DNA from: Lishizhenia tianjinensis | GTDB lineage: Bacteria > Bacteroidota > Bacteroidia > Flavobacteriales_D > Crocinitomicaceae | Direction: 5' to 3' | DNA: 64,000 nt | Assembly (NCBI GenBank): GCA_943330745.2 | Contig: CALQIX020000017.1 | Location: 1 to 64,000 of the forward strand | In this document: in pieces, positions 34,768 through 44,596 of the stretch | How positions within the stretch are numbered: the first letter of the stretch is position 1 | Layout of the letters: each line of letters opens with the position of its first letter | Notes under the pieces: model-generated | Seen by the model: the letters and a program-made list of their open reading frames with translations, nothing else | Told to the model about the DNA's origin: nothing | The model's database searches: none | Program-made: the position numbers and the translations under genes

Positions 34768-36522
34768 ATGAAGTCGCTGAGCTATCTCAACAAATATTTT
34801 TTTAAATACAAATGGCACCTTTTATTGGGGATTTTGTTTACAATTGTTTCCAATTATTTTGGAGTGAAAATGCCTGTTTATGTCAAGGAAACAGTGGATG
34901 ATTTCATGACCAATACAAATTTCACAAAGGTTGATAGCGTTTTATTATTGTCTCTAAAATTGGGAGGGATATATATGTTTCTATCCATCGCAAAGGGTTT
35001 TTTTCTTTTTCTCATGCGGCAAACAATCATTGTGATGTCTCGATTAATTGAATTTGATTTAAAAAATGAGATTTATACCCAATATCAAAATTTAGATGCC
35101 CCATTTTACAAACGAAATTCTACGGGTGATTTAATGAATCGGATTTCGGAAGATGTGAGTCAAGTTCGTATGTACTTAGGTCCTGGAATTATGTATTCGA
35201 TCAACTTGGTTGTTTTGTTTTTTATGGTGATTTATCAGATGATTGCCATTAACCCTATTTTGACATTTTTCGTCTTGTTACCGCTTCCAATCATGTCGGT
35301 GTTGATTTATTTTGTTTCTACAAAAATGAATCAGTTGAGTGGAAAGGTTCAAGAGGAACAATCCGCCTTATCTACTATAGCTCAAGAGTCTTTTGCTGGA
35401 ATGCGCGTTATTAAAGCCTACAGCAGAGAAAAAGAAATTTGGGAAGGATTTTCTTCATCCTCCTCAGCGTATAAAAAAAGGACGATGAAATTGGTTTTCG
35501 TCAATTCCTTGTTTATGCCAACCATGATGTTTCTCATTGGATTAAGTACTTTGATTGCAATCTATTTGGGTGGTTTAATGGTGTATGAAAAAACAATTTC
35601 ATTAGGCGGGATTGTTGCTTTCATTTTTTTTGTGAATAATTTGACATGGCCATTTGCTAGTATAGGTTGGGTTACTTCTTTAATACAACGGGCAGCAGCA
35701 TCTCAAAAAAGAATCAATGAGTTCTTGATTCAACATCCAGAGGTTGTTTCAACGAATCAAACACCATTCGTTTTTAATGGCAAGATCGAATTTTCGCATG
35801 TTTCATTTACATATTCAAATACAGGTATCCAGGCGATAAAAGACATTAGTTTTACCGTGAATAAAGGCGAAACCCTTGCAATAATTGGAAGGACAGGAAG
35901 TGGAAAATCTACTCTTTTGAGTTTGTTAATGCGTCAATTTGATGTAACATCTGGGAATATATTTGTGGATGGGAATGAGATAAAGTCGATTAACTTGGAA
36001 ACATTTCGTAATCAGACGGGGATTGTTCCACAGGATGTGTTTTTATTTTCAGATACCATAAAAAATAATTTGCAATTCGGGTCTGTTTCAAACCATGTTA
36101 CAATGGAACAACTTGTTCAAGTGACCAAAGCAGCTCATGTATACCACAACATTCAAGATTTCCCAGATCAATTTGAAACGGTTCTTGGTGAGCGTGGAGT
36201 CAATTTGAGTGGTGGTCAAAAACAACGTGTCAGTATTGCCCGGGCTTTGTTGCGTAATCCAAAATTACTTTTATTGGATGATTGTTTATCAGCCGTTGAT
36301 ACAGAGACAGAAGAAATTATTCTTAGCAATTTGAAAAAAATGGAAAAAGAAAGAACCTCGATCATTGTTAGTCATCGAATTTCTGCCGTAAGAAATGCCA
36401 ATAAAATAATTGTAATTGATGGGGGTGAGGTGGTTGAATCTGGTTCACATAACTCCTTAATGATGGAGAATGGCATTTATGCTGAAATGTACGCTAAACA
36501 GTTGGCAGAAGAAAAATCTTAA
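34768..36522 (+). CDS. ABC transporter ATP-binding protein/permease (MsbA-like exporter half)
   Basis: A type IV ABC exporter half-transporter with fused membrane and nucleotide-binding domains. I take the ATG at 34768 (MKSLSYLNKYFFKYKWHLLL), giving 584 residues, since the upstream start at 34711 overlaps a likely promoter element. Residues ~1-310 contain six membrane helices and the coupling-helix region AYSREKEIWEGFSSSS. The ATPase has Walker A GRTGSGKST (~373), Q-loop GIVPQDVFLFSDT, signature LSGGQKQRVSIARALL (~475), Walker B LLLLDDCLSAVD and H-loop SHRIS. It probably works as a homodimer exporting a lipid, drug or lipopolysaccharide precursor; the substrate is unknown. Its 3' end overlaps the convergent NUDIX gene by 29 bp. 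Confidence 0.9.
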   Translation: MKSLSYLNKYFFKYKWHLLLGILFTIVSNYFGVKMPVYVKETVDDFMTNTNFTKVDSVLLLSLKLGGIYMFLSIAKGFFLFLMRQTIIVMSRLIEFDLKNEIYTQYQNLDAPFYKRNSTGDLMNRISEDVSQVRMYLGPGIMYSINLVVLFFMVIYQMIAINPILTFFVLLPLPIMSVLIYFVSTKMNQLSGKVQEEQSALSTIAQESFAGMRVIKAYSREKEIWEGFSSSSSAYKKRTMKLVFVNSLFMPTMMFLIGLSTLIAIYLGGLMVYEKTISLGGIVAFIFFVNNLTWPFASIGWVTSLIQRAAASQKRINEFLIQHPEVVSTNQTPFVFNGKIEFSHVSFTYSNTGIQAIKDISFTVNKGETLAIIGRTGSGKSTLLSLLMRQFDVTSGNIFVDGNEIKSINLETFRNQTGIVPQDVFLFSDTIKNNLQFGSVSNHVTMEQLVQVTKAAHVYHNIQDFPDQFETVLGERGVNLSGGQKQRVSIARALLRNPKLLLLDDCLSAVDTETEEIILSNLKKMEKERTSIIVSHRISAVRNANKIIVIDGGEVVESGSHNSLMMENGIYAEMYAKQLAEEKS

Positions 36523-37138
36523 TTCGCTCCCTCATTTCATTCAACATGAGTGAGGTTGCTCCCCAAATTGTATTGTTTTCAAATTCAAAACAGGGAACAT
36601 CGGAAAGCACATCCCCATTTTCTATGGAGATTTCTTTTGAGGTTTGAAACGAAGGGTTTAACAAGGTAGAAAATGATAAGCAAAGAATTGTGTTTACTTC
36701 CATTTCATTCACTTTAAAAATAGGTTTTTTCTCATGAATAAAAACGAATGGATAAACAACATAATTGGTGACTGGAATAAAAACTGGACTTAAACTTCCA
36801 ATAAGTTGGGTTGATTGTGGATTAATCCCTAATTCTTCTTCGCTTTCTCGAATGGCTGTATGAACCAAATTTCGGTCTGTTTCATCCATTTTTCCTCCGG
36901 GAAATGCCACTTGTCCTGCATGTTTGCGCATGGTTGATGGGCGCTCAATCAAAACAATTTGTGGCTCTTTGTCAAAAAAAATATGAATTCCGACCGCACA
37001 TTTTATCGCTGATTGAGAATGGATTGAATCCCATAATTTGCGGTAAGGAGACATTTTAAGATGCGCATTCTTTGCATTAAACTCGCTGTCGAAAACTTGG
37101 AACAAGTGATTTTTCCACTGATTTTCGTCAAAAGACAT
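36494..37138 (-). CDS. NUDIX hydrolase (CoA pyrophosphatase-like)
   Basis: A 214-residue NUDIX enzyme. The box reads FPGGKMDETDRN...TAIRESEEELGI, which has the spacing of CoA pyrophosphatases (NudL type, GGxxDxxD...REaEEElG) rather than the plain MutT box. Upstream is the conserved VLIERPSTMRKHAGQVAFPGGKMDE stretch, where the KHAGQVAFPGG part is the extra CoA-pyrophosphatase motif. It would cleave CoA or related nucleoside diphosphates in the cytosol, pending assay. It overlaps the end of the ABC exporter gene on the other strand. Confidence 0.88.
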   Translation of the reverse strand: MSFDENQWKNHLFQVFDSEFNAKNAHLKMSPYRKLWDSIHSQSAIKCAVGIHIFFDKEPQIVLIERPSTMRKHAGQVAFPGGKMDETDRNLVHTAIRESEEELGINPQSTQLIGSLSPVFIPVTNYVVYPFVFIHEKKPIFKVNEMEVNTILCLSFSTLLNPSFQTSKEISIENGDVLSDVPCFEFENNTIWGATSLMLNEMRERIKIFLLPTV

Positions 37139-37143
37139 AGAGC

Positions 37144-37659
37144 TTATTTCTTGAGGTATTTATCCAAAGTAATATGCAGATTTAGTCCGCGTAGTTCATT
37201 TCCTTTGGCGATGATATTTCCTTCTTGATCCATTAAAAAGGCAGATGGAATAGAATTTACATAATAATCCATGGAGGCCTTGGATTCAGTATCAATAACA
37301 TGATTTTTCCATATTAAGCCATCGCCTTTAATTGCTTGTTTCCATTGTTCCTTATCCTTATCAAGTGATACACTGAAAACCTCAAACCCTTTTCCGTTAA
37401 CGAATTGTTTGTTTTTATATTTTTGATAGGCTTCCACCACTTTTGGGTTTTCTTTACGACAGGGGCCGCACCAGGATGCCCAAAAATCGATTAGCACCAA
37501 TTTCCCTTTGAGGGAAGATAATTTCGTTTTTCTACCAGATGGATTAAGTAGTTCGATTTCAGCTGCATGTTCGGTTGAACCAGTATTAATTGACTTCGAA
37601 TCAGCAGTAGATTTGCAAGAAAAAAGTACTGTGAATGAAAGAAAGTATAAGAATCTCAT
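37144..37659 (-). CDS. TlpA-family thioredoxin-like lipoprotein
   Basis: A 171-residue protein with lipoprotein signal MRFLYFLSFTVLFSC (Cys 15). A TlpA-like thioredoxin fold follows: LSSLKGKLVLIDFWASWCGPCRKENPKVVEAY with the redox motif WCGPC, then FEVFSVSLDKDKEQWKQAI and SIPSAFLMDQEGNI (the cis-Pro loop). It would act as a periplasmic thiol-disulfide reductase, for example in cytochrome maturation or oxidative stress. It shares its first base with the end of murA and lies upstream of the NUDIX gene, same strand. Confidence 0.9.
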   Translation of the reverse strand: MRFLYFLSFTVLFSCKSTADSKSINTGSTEHAAEIELLNPSGRKTKLSSLKGKLVLIDFWASWCGPCRKENPKVVEAYQKYKNKQFVNGKGFEVFSVSLDKDKEQWKQAIKGDGLIWKNHVIDTESKASMDYYVNSIPSAFLMDQEGNIIAKGNELRGLNLHITLDKYLKK

Positions 37660-38969
37660 TAGCCAATTCGTCTTATGTCTGCGCCAATATTATTTAACCT
37701 TAACTCAATATCTTGGTATCCACGATCAATTTGTTCGATGTTGTGAATTACACTTTTTCCTTGAGCCGAAAGTGCAGCTATCAAAAGTGAAACCCCTGCT
37801 CGAATATCCGGCGATGTCATTTGTATTCCACGTAACGGAAATTCTCTATTCAACCCAATTACGGTGGCACGGTGTGGATCACATAATATGATTTGTGCTC
37901 CCATATCAATTAATTTGTCTACGAAGAACAAGCGTGATTCAAACATTTTTTGATGAATTAGTACGGATCCTTTTGCTTGCGTTGCTACCACTAAAATGAT
38001 TGATAACAAATCAGGTGTAAAACCGGGCCAAGGCGCATCATATATGGTTAAAATTGAGCCATCAATAAATGTTTCGATCTCATATTTTTCTTGTGCGGGA
38101 ACATAAATATCATCTCCTCTTTTTTCCAGTTTAATTCCCATGCGACGAAAGACATTTGGAATTATACCTAAGTTTTCCCAGCTCACATCTTTAATAGTAA
38201 TCTCTGATTGAGTCATAGCGGCCAAGCCAATAAAACTTCCGATTTCAATCATGTCGGGCAAAACGCGGTGGAAACAACCATTCAATTCTTTGACACCTTC
38301 AATGTGCAATAAGTTGGATCCAATACCTTCAATTTTGGCACCCATAGCATTTAACATACGACACAATTGTTGTATATATGGTTCACATGCAGCATTGTAG
38401 AAAGTTGTTTTTCCTTCCGCCATAACAGCAGCCATTAAAATGTTTGCAGTTCCCGTTACGGATGCTTCGTCTAAATGAATGTATGTCCCTTTTAATTTCT
38501 TTGCCTCAATTGAATAAAAGTGATCACCAGCATCATAATTAAATTTGGCTCCGAGAATAGTAAATCCTTCAAAGTGTGTATCTAACCTTCTTCTTCCGAT
38601 TTTATCTCCACCTGGTTTAGGGATAAATCCTTTTCCAAAGCGAGCAAGGAGTGGACCAACAATCATAATTGAACCCCTCAAAGCAGAAGCTCGATTTTTA
38701 AAGTCTTCGGTCTCAAGGTACGCTAAATCAATTTCTTTGGCTTGAAAACTAAATGTCCCTTTTTCAATTTTCTCAATCTTTACTCCCATAGATTGAAGTA
38801 GGTTGATTAATTTATTGACATCTACAATATCAGGAATATTTGATATAGTAATTTTTTCAGCTGTTAACAAGGGCGCACATAATACTTGAAGTGCTTCGTT
38901 TTTTGCTCCTTGGGGTATTAATTCACCTTTCAGTTTTTTACCTCCATGTATTTCGAATGATGCAGACAT
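37659..38969 (-). CDS. murA: UDP-N-acetylglucosamine 1-carboxyvinyltransferase MurA (Cys-to-Asp active site)
   Basis: MurA catalyses the first committed step of peptidoglycan synthesis, adding enolpyruvate to UDP-GlcNAc. I start at the ATG at 38969 (MSASFEIHGGKKLKGELIPQ), 1 bp after the DUF4290 stop; the frame upstream to 39053 overlaps that gene. This gives 436 residues, the usual ~420-440. Motifs include QGAKNEALQVLCAPLLT near the start (family G-A-K-N), ALRGSIMIVGPLLARFG (~98), and PGGDKIGRRRLDTHF at ~120. The last is where E. coli has the catalytic Cys115 in PGGCxIGxRP; here it is Asp. The late motif RAGVSLLIAALSAQG is also present. Enzymes with Asp here are known to be intrinsically insensitive to fosfomycin. 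Confidence 0.95.
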   Translation of the reverse strand: MSASFEIHGGKKLKGELIPQGAKNEALQVLCAPLLTAEKITISNIPDIVDVNKLINLLQSMGVKIEKIEKGTFSFQAKEIDLAYLETEDFKNRASALRGSIMIVGPLLARFGKGFIPKPGGDKIGRRRLDTHFEGFTILGAKFNYDAGDHFYSIEAKKLKGTYIHLDEASVTGTANILMAAVMAEGKTTFYNAACEPYIQQLCRMLNAMGAKIEGIGSNLLHIEGVKELNGCFHRVLPDMIEIGSFIGLAAMTQSEITIKDVSWENLGIIPNVFRRMGIKLEKRGDDIYVPAQEKYEIETFIDGSILTIYDAPWPGFTPDLLSIILVVATQAKGSVLIHQKMFESRLFFVDKLIDMGAQIILCDPHRATVIGLNREFPLRGIQMTSPDIRAGVSLLIAALSAQGKSVIHNIEQIDRGYQDIELRLNNIGADIRRIG

Positions 38970-38970
38970 A

Positions 38971-39621
38971 TCAAATCTTTTTGAATTTCTTTTTTTGCTT
39001 TTGTTTGTAGGAGTTGTTTTTATTGTTGTTCGGAATTGTTCTTTTCTGACCATTATTCATGCCCATTGAACGCAACAATGTATTTGTGCTCGTAAGTTCA
39101 TCTGGATTATCTAAAACTAACTCACCGCGTGACAATTCTTTTAAATTTTCTGCTATTACATGGTTTTCAACTGCATCGTTGTTGTGTGAGAGATACAATT
39201 TTTTCATGAAGTTAGACATGCTAGTTTTCAAGAATTCTTTTTCTTCGGGGGTTTTCGTTTCTTTTGCAGTTGCAAGTATTTTTTCCGTGTATTTCCCATA
39301 GTGACCGTACTTAATCGAGCTTTTTGGATATTCCAATATATTCGGTTTTTCTTGAAGCTTTTCTAATTTCGGTATCTCGTAGGGTGAATCCACGTCTAAC
39401 TTAAAATCCGACATTACAAATAAATGCGTCCACAATTTATGTCTAAAATCATCCACATCGCGTAAATGAGGATTTAGTTGGCCCATTACCTCAATAATGG
39501 CTTGCGCTGCTCTGTTTCTTTCTGCCCGATTTTCAATTTTCATGGCAAAGGAAATCATATTTTGAACATTTCTTCCATATTCTGGAAGCAGCATTTTATC
39601 TCTTGTTGTATTGTATTCCAT
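38971..39621 (-). CDS. DUF4290 domain protein
   Basis: A 216-residue Bacteroidota protein of unknown function. It begins MEYNTTRDKMLLPEYGRNVQNM, the family's characteristic start, and continues with a helical, soluble body (NRAAQAIIEVMGQLNPHLRD). The last ~25 residues are an Asn/Lys-rich basic tail, probably flexible. It lies directly upstream of murA with 1 bp between stop and start, and downstream of purL by 4 bp, so it is likely co-transcribed with both. Confidence 0.85.
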   Translation of the reverse strand: MEYNTTRDKMLLPEYGRNVQNMISFAMKIENRAERNRAAQAIIEVMGQLNPHLRDVDDFRHKLWTHLFVMSDFKLDVDSPYEIPKLEKLQEKPNILEYPKSSIKYGHYGKYTEKILATAKETKTPEEKEFLKTSMSNFMKKLYLSHNNDAVENHVIAENLKELSRGELVLDNPDELTSTNTLLRSMGMNNGQKRTIPNNNKNNSYKQKQKKKFKKI

Positions 39622-39625
39622 TTTT

Positions 39626-41863
39626 TTAATTTTCTAAATGCTTAGAAAGAGCATTGTCATATAGGTTTTTTGCCTCTGATATAAAGCCAAAATGCTCACC
39701 GTCAATTTGAAGTTTGCCTTTGGTTACATGTCCCAGCAAGGTGAAACTTACAGACGAAGATACCATAAATTCGATAAACGCGTCTTCTTTTTCCTCAGAA
39801 ACAGTAATTACAACTCTTCCTTGTCCTTCACCGAACAAAAATGCATCCGTTCGAATCTCAGAATCTGTTTCAATATCAAAGCCTAATTCGCGCGGGAAGG
39901 ACATTTCAACCAAGGTTGTGAATAATCCACCGTCAGAAACATCGTGAGCAGCATTTATATATTCATTTTCAATTAATCCTGCAATCGTTTGATGTAAATC
40001 ATATTCCTTCTCCAAGTCAAAATAAGGAGCCGGTGAAGCAGTTATTCCATGATGACTCACCAAATATTCAGAGGAAGCAATATCATTTGTGCATTCACCT
40101 ATAACAAAAATTAAATCTCCTTTTAATTTGAAATCCAACGACATTACTTTGTTTTTGTCTGGTACAATTCCAATCATACCAATAGTTGGGGTAGGAAAGA
40201 CAGGAACTTCTACACCATTTGAAACAGTTTGATTGTAAAAAGAAACATTTCCGCCTGTAACTGGAGTTCCAAATTTCAAACAAGCCGTTGACATTCCTTT
40301 GATTGCACCAACAAATTGCCAATAAGACTCTGGATTGTATGGATTTCCAAAATTTAAGCAATTAGTAATTGCACTTGGGATTCCGCCTGAACAAACAATA
40401 TTCCGAGCAGCCTCAGAAACGGCAATCATGGTTCCAATTTCTGGGTCGGCATGCACGTATCTTGAGTTACAATCAACAGTCATTGCCAATGCTTTGTTGG
40501 TTTTCTTTATATTAACAATGGCTGCATCACTCGGCTTATTGGTAGTCATATTTTTGGTGCCTACCATGGAATCATATTGTTCATAGACCCATTTTTTTGA
40601 TGCAATGTTTGGTCGTTGAATTAGTTTATACGCAATTTCTTTTAAATTGCTTGGCTCAATTACGGAATCAATTGAAAATTTCTTGTATTCAGTGAAATAG
40701 GCTGGTTCTTTAAACTCGCGTTCGTTTTGAGGTGCACCCCCTCCTAAAACTAATGATTCAGCAGGTACATCACCCACCAAAACATCATTCATATAATATC
40801 GGATTCTCCCCGTATCGGTCACAACGCCAATTTCCTCAGCATTTAAATCCCATTTATCAAAAATCTTTTTCACTATTTCTTCCTTGCCCTTATGAACAAC
40901 TACAAGCATTCGTTCCTGCGATTCGGAAAGTAAAATTTCATAGGGAAGCATGTTTGTTTGACGCTTAGGGACGCGATCTAAATAAATTTCCATACCAACG
41001 TTTCCGGCGGCACTCATCTCACAAGTTGAGCATGTTATTCCGGCAGCCCCCATGTCTTGCATTCCTACTATTGCATCTGTTTCAGCAAGTTCCATCGTAG
41101 CTTCAAGTAAGAGTTTTTCCATAAAAGGGTCTCCCACTTGAACAGATGGTAAATCATTCGCTGAGTCTTCTGTTATGTCTTTCGACGCAAACGCGGCACC
41201 AGCAATTCCATCCTTACCTGTTGATGAACCAACTATAAAAACAGGATTTCCAGGTCCTTTTGCCGTTGCAGAGATTATTTTTTTTGTGTCAATTAATCCA
41301 GCTGAAAATGCATTCACCAGTGGATTTGTATTGAAAGAATCATCAAAAAACACTTCACCACCCACAATTGGAATACCGAAAGCATTTCCATAATCTCCAA
41401 TTCCCTTCACAACTCCTCTAACTAACCATTTGGTTCGAGCAGATTCGATATTTCCAAAACGCAATGAATTCAATTGAGCAATAGGTCTAGCACCCATGGT
41501 GAAAATATCACGATTAATACCTCCAACACCAGTTGCTGCTCCTTGATAAGGTTCCAAAGCACTTGGGTGATTGTGCGATTCAATTTTAAATACACAACCC
41601 AATCCATCTCCAATATCAACGATTCCCGCATTTTCTTCACCCGCTTTGACAAGCATGTGAGGACCATCTTTGGGTAATTTTTTAAGGTATAAAATTGAAT
41701 TTTTATACGAGCAATGTTCCGACCACATAACGGAATAAATGGCGGTTTCTGTGAAATTAGGTGTTCTACCGAGAATTTCTTTGATCATGTCAAATTCATC
41801 CGATCTCAACCCTAGTTCAATTGCTTGTTCAAGTGTTGCTTCTTGTTGTATTGTCTGTTGCAT
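39626..41863 (-). CDS. purL: Phosphoribosylformylglycinamidine synthase subunit PurL
   Basis: PurL makes FGAM from FGAR in purine synthesis. I start at the ATG at 41863 ([19 protein letters not shown]), giving 745 residues; the longer frame to 41953 adds implausible residues upstream of a likely -7 element. This size is that of the small PurL, which works with separate PurS and PurQ (not in the window). Motifs: [19 protein letters not shown] (~50), [30 protein letters not shown] (ATP/metal-binding, in pieces ~93-122), [30 protein letters not shown] (~285) and [16 protein letters not shown] near the end. Confidence 0.96.
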   Translation of the reverse strand: MQQTIQQEATLEQAIELGLRSDEFDMIKEILGRTPNFTETAIYSVMWSEHCSYKNSILYLKKLPKDGPHMLVKAGEENAGIVDIGDGLGCVFKIESHNHPSALEPYQGAATGVGGINRDIFTMGARPIAQLNSLRFGNIESARTKWLVRGVVKGIGDYGNAFGIPIVGGEVFFDDSFNTNPLVNAFSAGLIDTKKIISATAKGPGNPVFIVGSSTGKDGIAGAAFASKDITEDSANDLPSVQVGDPFMEKLLLEATMELAETDAIVGMQDMGAAGITCSTCEMSAAGNVGMEIYLDRVPKRQTNMLPYEILLSESQERMLVVVHKGKEEIVKKIFDKWDLNAEEIGVVTDTGRIRYYMNDVLVGDVPAESLVLGGGAPQNEREFKEPAYFTEYKKFSIDSVIEPSNLKEIAYKLIQRPNIASKKWVYEQYDSMVGTKNMTTNKPSDAAIVNIKKTNKALAMTVDCNSRYVHADPEIGTMIAVSEAARNIVCSGGIPSAITNCLNFGNPYNPESYWQFVGAIKGMSTACLKFGTPVTGGNVSFYNQTVSNGVEVPVFPTPTIGMIGIVPDKNKVMSLDFKLKGDLIFVIGECTNDIASSEYLVSHHGITASPAPYFDLEKEYDLHQTIAGLIENEYINAAHDVSDGGLFTTLVEMSFPRELGFDIETDSEIRTDAFLFGEGQGRVVITVSEEKEDAFIEFMVSSSVSFTLLGHVTKGKLQIDGEHFGFISEAKNLYDNALSKHLEN

Positions 41864-41879
41864 AATTAATCGTGTTGAA

Positions 41880-41887
41880 CAAAGGTA
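41880..41887 (-). promoter_or_regulatory. -7 element (TACCTTTG) upstream of purL
   Basis: The minus strand reads TACCTTTG at 41880-41887, matching TAnnTTTG. The only good TTG upstream is 28 bp away, too far for a standard -33 box. Predicted transcription starts ~10 nt before the purL ATG at 41863, which supports that start choice. Confidence 0.4.
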
Positions 41888-42066
41888 ATCAATATCATTT
41901 TGTTGGAAATAAAAACAAAATAGATAATTCAATAAATTAATAACAACTTTCATTCAATTAGTGTGAATAAGTGAGAGCTGTTATTTAGGTTTTTAGTAAA
42001 TGTCAGAGAAGAGAAAAGCCTAATACGGTTAGGGGATTTTTAGTTATTTCCAAAAAAGATTAATTG

Positions 42067-42074
42067 TATCTTTG
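42067..42074 (+). promoter_or_regulatory. -7 element (TATCTTTG) upstream of the polysaccharide locus
   Basis: TATCTTTG at 42067-42074 matches TAnnTTTG. Transcription would begin near 42081, which makes the ATG at 42105 the likely start of the flippase gene. A clear TTG -33 element is missing. Confidence 0.4.
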
Positions 42075-42104
42075 TCGCTGATGGTTTTCCAACGAATTAA
42101 AAAT

Positions 42105-43379
42105 ATGAAGAATAGTGATTTTATTAAATCACTTACTGTTCTAATGACGGGTACTTTGATCGCTCAATTTGTTGGTTATGCCCTGGCCCCCGTTATTTCT
42201 CGCCAATTTTCTCCTGCTGAAATGGGTGAGTTTGGAATGTTTCAACGATGGGTCGTTTTGGTGGCAACAATTGCAACTGCGAGATATGAATTTTCATTGC
42301 CACTGCCTAAACGAGATGAACATTCGTTTCAGCTCTATCGCTTAGCGCTTTATTCAACAGGTGTTACTTTGTTAATCACGTTTATTGGATTTCTCGTGTA
42401 TGGTTTGTACATCCAAAAAGTAATTGATTTTGCAACATGGGCATTATTACTAGTTAGTTCTATTGCTGCACTTGTCTTTTTTAATCTCGGTACAAATTGG
42501 GCAATACGACACAAACAATTTAAACAGATTTCGATATCGAAAATGACCAATTCCCTTGGGCTAAATGTTTCGCGTGTGTTAGCTGGTTTTTTTCACTTGG
42601 GTAAATGGGGACTTCTACTATCCTTTCTTCTAAGTCTTATTATTGGATCTTCTCACTTTGTGAAAGATTTTTTTCACTGGAACAAAAAACCTAGAACTTC
42701 TGTGTCTCGAAAGAAAATGCTTCGCCTTGCAAAAACCTATAAAGATTTTCCGCTCATTAATCTTCCTCACGCCTTGTCGGATAATTTAAGGGAAGTACTG
42801 GTTGCACTGATATTAATTGAGGTATTTACAGAGCAAATTTTTGGTTCTTATGATCATACATTCCGAATGCTACGACTTCCGGTGATGATTATCGGAGCTT
42901 CCATTTCCCAAATATTATTCAATCGCATTTCATCGTTTCGTCTTGAAAAAAAGATGTTGATGCCTACTGTAAGTAAGGTGTTTTTAAGTTTACTATTACT
43001 TTCGCTGATTCCTTTTTCAGTAATCTATTTATATGGACAACCGCTTTTTGTATTTGTTTTTGGTGACCAATGGCTAGAATCTGGTACATTATCAGAAATT
43101 ATGGCTCCGTGGTTAATGTTGAATTTTATAAGTTCTCCACTAACAATCATTCCTTTAGTACTAGAAAAACAAAAAACTTTTTTCTTGATTAGTATTTCAG
43201 GATCGATACTCCAAGTTGGAGGGTTTTTACTTTTGCCTCATTTTTTTCAAGGTCATCAGGATGGAATGTATTCCGTTTTTCACATTGTTACATGGACTCA
43301 AGTTATTGTTGCTATTTTGACGATGATTTATATTATTTCAATTATTCAAAACGAAGATCGTAAAAATGCAGCCCACTAA
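42105..43379 (+). CDS. Oligosaccharide flippase family protein (Wzx-like)
   Basis: A polytopic membrane protein of ~424 residues from the ATG at 42105 (MKNSDFIKSLTVLMTGTLIA); an ATG at 42081 is an alternative. It has about 12 hydrophobic helices and the classic start of the polysaccharide-transport MOP superfamily: a first helix with TGTLIAQFVGYALAPVISRQFSPAEMGEFG, read in pieces. It would flip lipid-linked sugar repeat units across the inner membrane. It heads the surface-polysaccharide locus; the next gene overlaps it by 14 bp. No substrate can be deduced. Confidence 0.85.
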   Translation: MKNSDFIKSLTVLMTGTLIAQFVGYALAPVISRQFSPAEMGEFGMFQRWVVLVATIATARYEFSLPLPKRDEHSFQLYRLALYSTGVTLLITFIGFLVYGLYIQKVIDFATWALLLVSSIAALVFFNLGTNWAIRHKQFKQISISKMTNSLGLNVSRVLAGFFHLGKWGLLLSFLLSLIIGSSHFVKDFFHWNKKPRTSVSRKKMLRLAKTYKDFPLINLPHALSDNLREVLVALILIEVFTEQIFGSYDHTFRMLRLPVMIIGASISQILFNRISSFRLEKKMLMPTVSKVFLSLLLLSLIPFSVIYLYGQPLFVFVFGDQWLESGTLSEIMAPWLMLNFISSPLTIIPLVLEKQKTFFLISISGSILQVGGFLLLPHFFQGHQDGMYSVFHIVTWTQVIVAILTMIYIISIIQNEDRKNAAH

Positions 43380-44577
43380 AAAAAGCTTAGTAATTGTTTG
43401 TGCTCAGTTTTATCCTGTGAAGCACATTGCGGCATTTCGAATGAATGCATTGGTCAAATATTGGGATAGAGAAAATTTCGATGTTTCCGTTTATTGTTAT
43501 GGCGATGAAGAGTCACAATTTGAATATGAGGGGACGAAGGTTCATGTCCTAACAGGCTCGACATGGATAAAATTAAGGCAGCAACAACCGGGAATGCCCA
43601 AATGGAAACATAAATTGTATTCATTGAATAATCGGATTGTTCGTTATTTATCTAAAAATGATTTTCCAGGTTGGTCAAAAAATGTGCTTCACGCAATAAC
43701 ACAAAATCAAAAAGATATTTCCGTTTTACTAAGCTCTTTTTCTCCCGTAGATGCTCATGTTGTGGGCTTAGAACTAAAAAAGCATTTTCCGTCCTGTTAT
43801 TGGGTAGCAGACATGAGGGATGAAATGAGCATGAATCAAATGTTGAATGAAAGTGATCAAAACTATTACAAAAAAATAGAGGGTCAAATTAGTCAACAAG
43901 CTGATTTGGTTACTGCAGTAAGTAAACCAATTTTAGATGGTTTTCAAGCAATTTTCAAATCAACTACCTGTCAGTTTTTGGAGGTTAGAAATGGATTTGA
44001 TCATGAGTTAGATCCAAAAAATGTTCACAATGAATTTTTTACGATGGTGTATGCCGGCACATTTTATGGTAAGCGAAAACCAGATGTGTTTTTTAAGGCA
44101 TTGCTGGAGCTTAAGCATAAAAATGAATTGCCGAATAATTTCAAAATCCAATTTATTGGAACCCATCACAATTTTTCTATTCCAACCGAATTTTTGTCAC
44201 ACGTTCAATTTATTCCTCAAATTACCAATGAAGAAGTTATAGAATATTTGTCGGCCTCAGATTGTCAATTGCTTATACATCCTCCCTCTGCAGCAAAAGG
44301 AATATTTACAGGTAAAATTTTTGATTATTTATCGGTTGAACGACCGATTTTAGCACTTGTTGATCCCACAGATGTGGCGGCTGAACTAATTGAATCTTGT
44401 TCCGCAGGATTTATCTCAGACTTCAATTCGATACAAGAAATTTCATCTGGAATAAAAAAATGCATTCAGGTGTGGAAAGGGGAGGAGTCTCTATCCTATA
44501 ATCACGTTGAAATTCAATCCCTCCATCGAAAACATCAAGTTCAAAAATTACTTACCTTTGTTCGTGCAAATCTTTAA
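43366..44577 (+). CDS. Glycosyltransferase, GT-B fold (resident copy)
   Basis: A 403-residue GT-B-like glycosyltransferase. The N-terminal half begins with VIVCAQFYPVKHIAAFRMNAL and contains SLNNRIVRYLSKNDFPGWSK and VADMRDEMS. The C-terminal half has MVYAGTFYGKRKPDVFFKAL, EVIEYLSASDCQLLIH and FTGKIFDYLSVERPILALVD, the usual donor-binding region (a K-x-F/Y-D/E-Y-L motif before P-I-L-A). It would transfer a sugar from a nucleotide donor onto a lipid-linked acceptor on the cytoplasmic face. It is clearly homologous to the gene at 47198-48433 (same motifs throughout), which lies in the probable imported cassette. It overlaps the flippase gene by 14 bp. Confidence 0.85.
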   Translation: MQPTKKSLVIVCAQFYPVKHIAAFRMNALVKYWDRENFDVSVYCYGDEESQFEYEGTKVHVLTGSTWIKLRQQQPGMPKWKHKLYSLNNRIVRYLSKNDFPGWSKNVLHAITQNQKDISVLLSSFSPVDAHVVGLELKKHFPSCYWVADMRDEMSMNQMLNESDQNYYKKIEGQISQQADLVTAVSKPILDGFQAIFKSTTCQFLEVRNGFDHELDPKNVHNEFFTMVYAGTFYGKRKPDVFFKALLELKHKNELPNNFKIQFIGTHHNFSIPTEFLSHVQFIPQITNEEVIEYLSASDCQLLIHPPSAAKGIFTGKIFDYLSVERPILALVDPTDVAAELIESCSAGFISDFNSIQEISSGIKKCIQVWKGEESLSYNHVEIQSLHRKHQVQKLLTFVRANL

Positions 44578-44596
44578 AAATCGGTTTTCATTTTTG

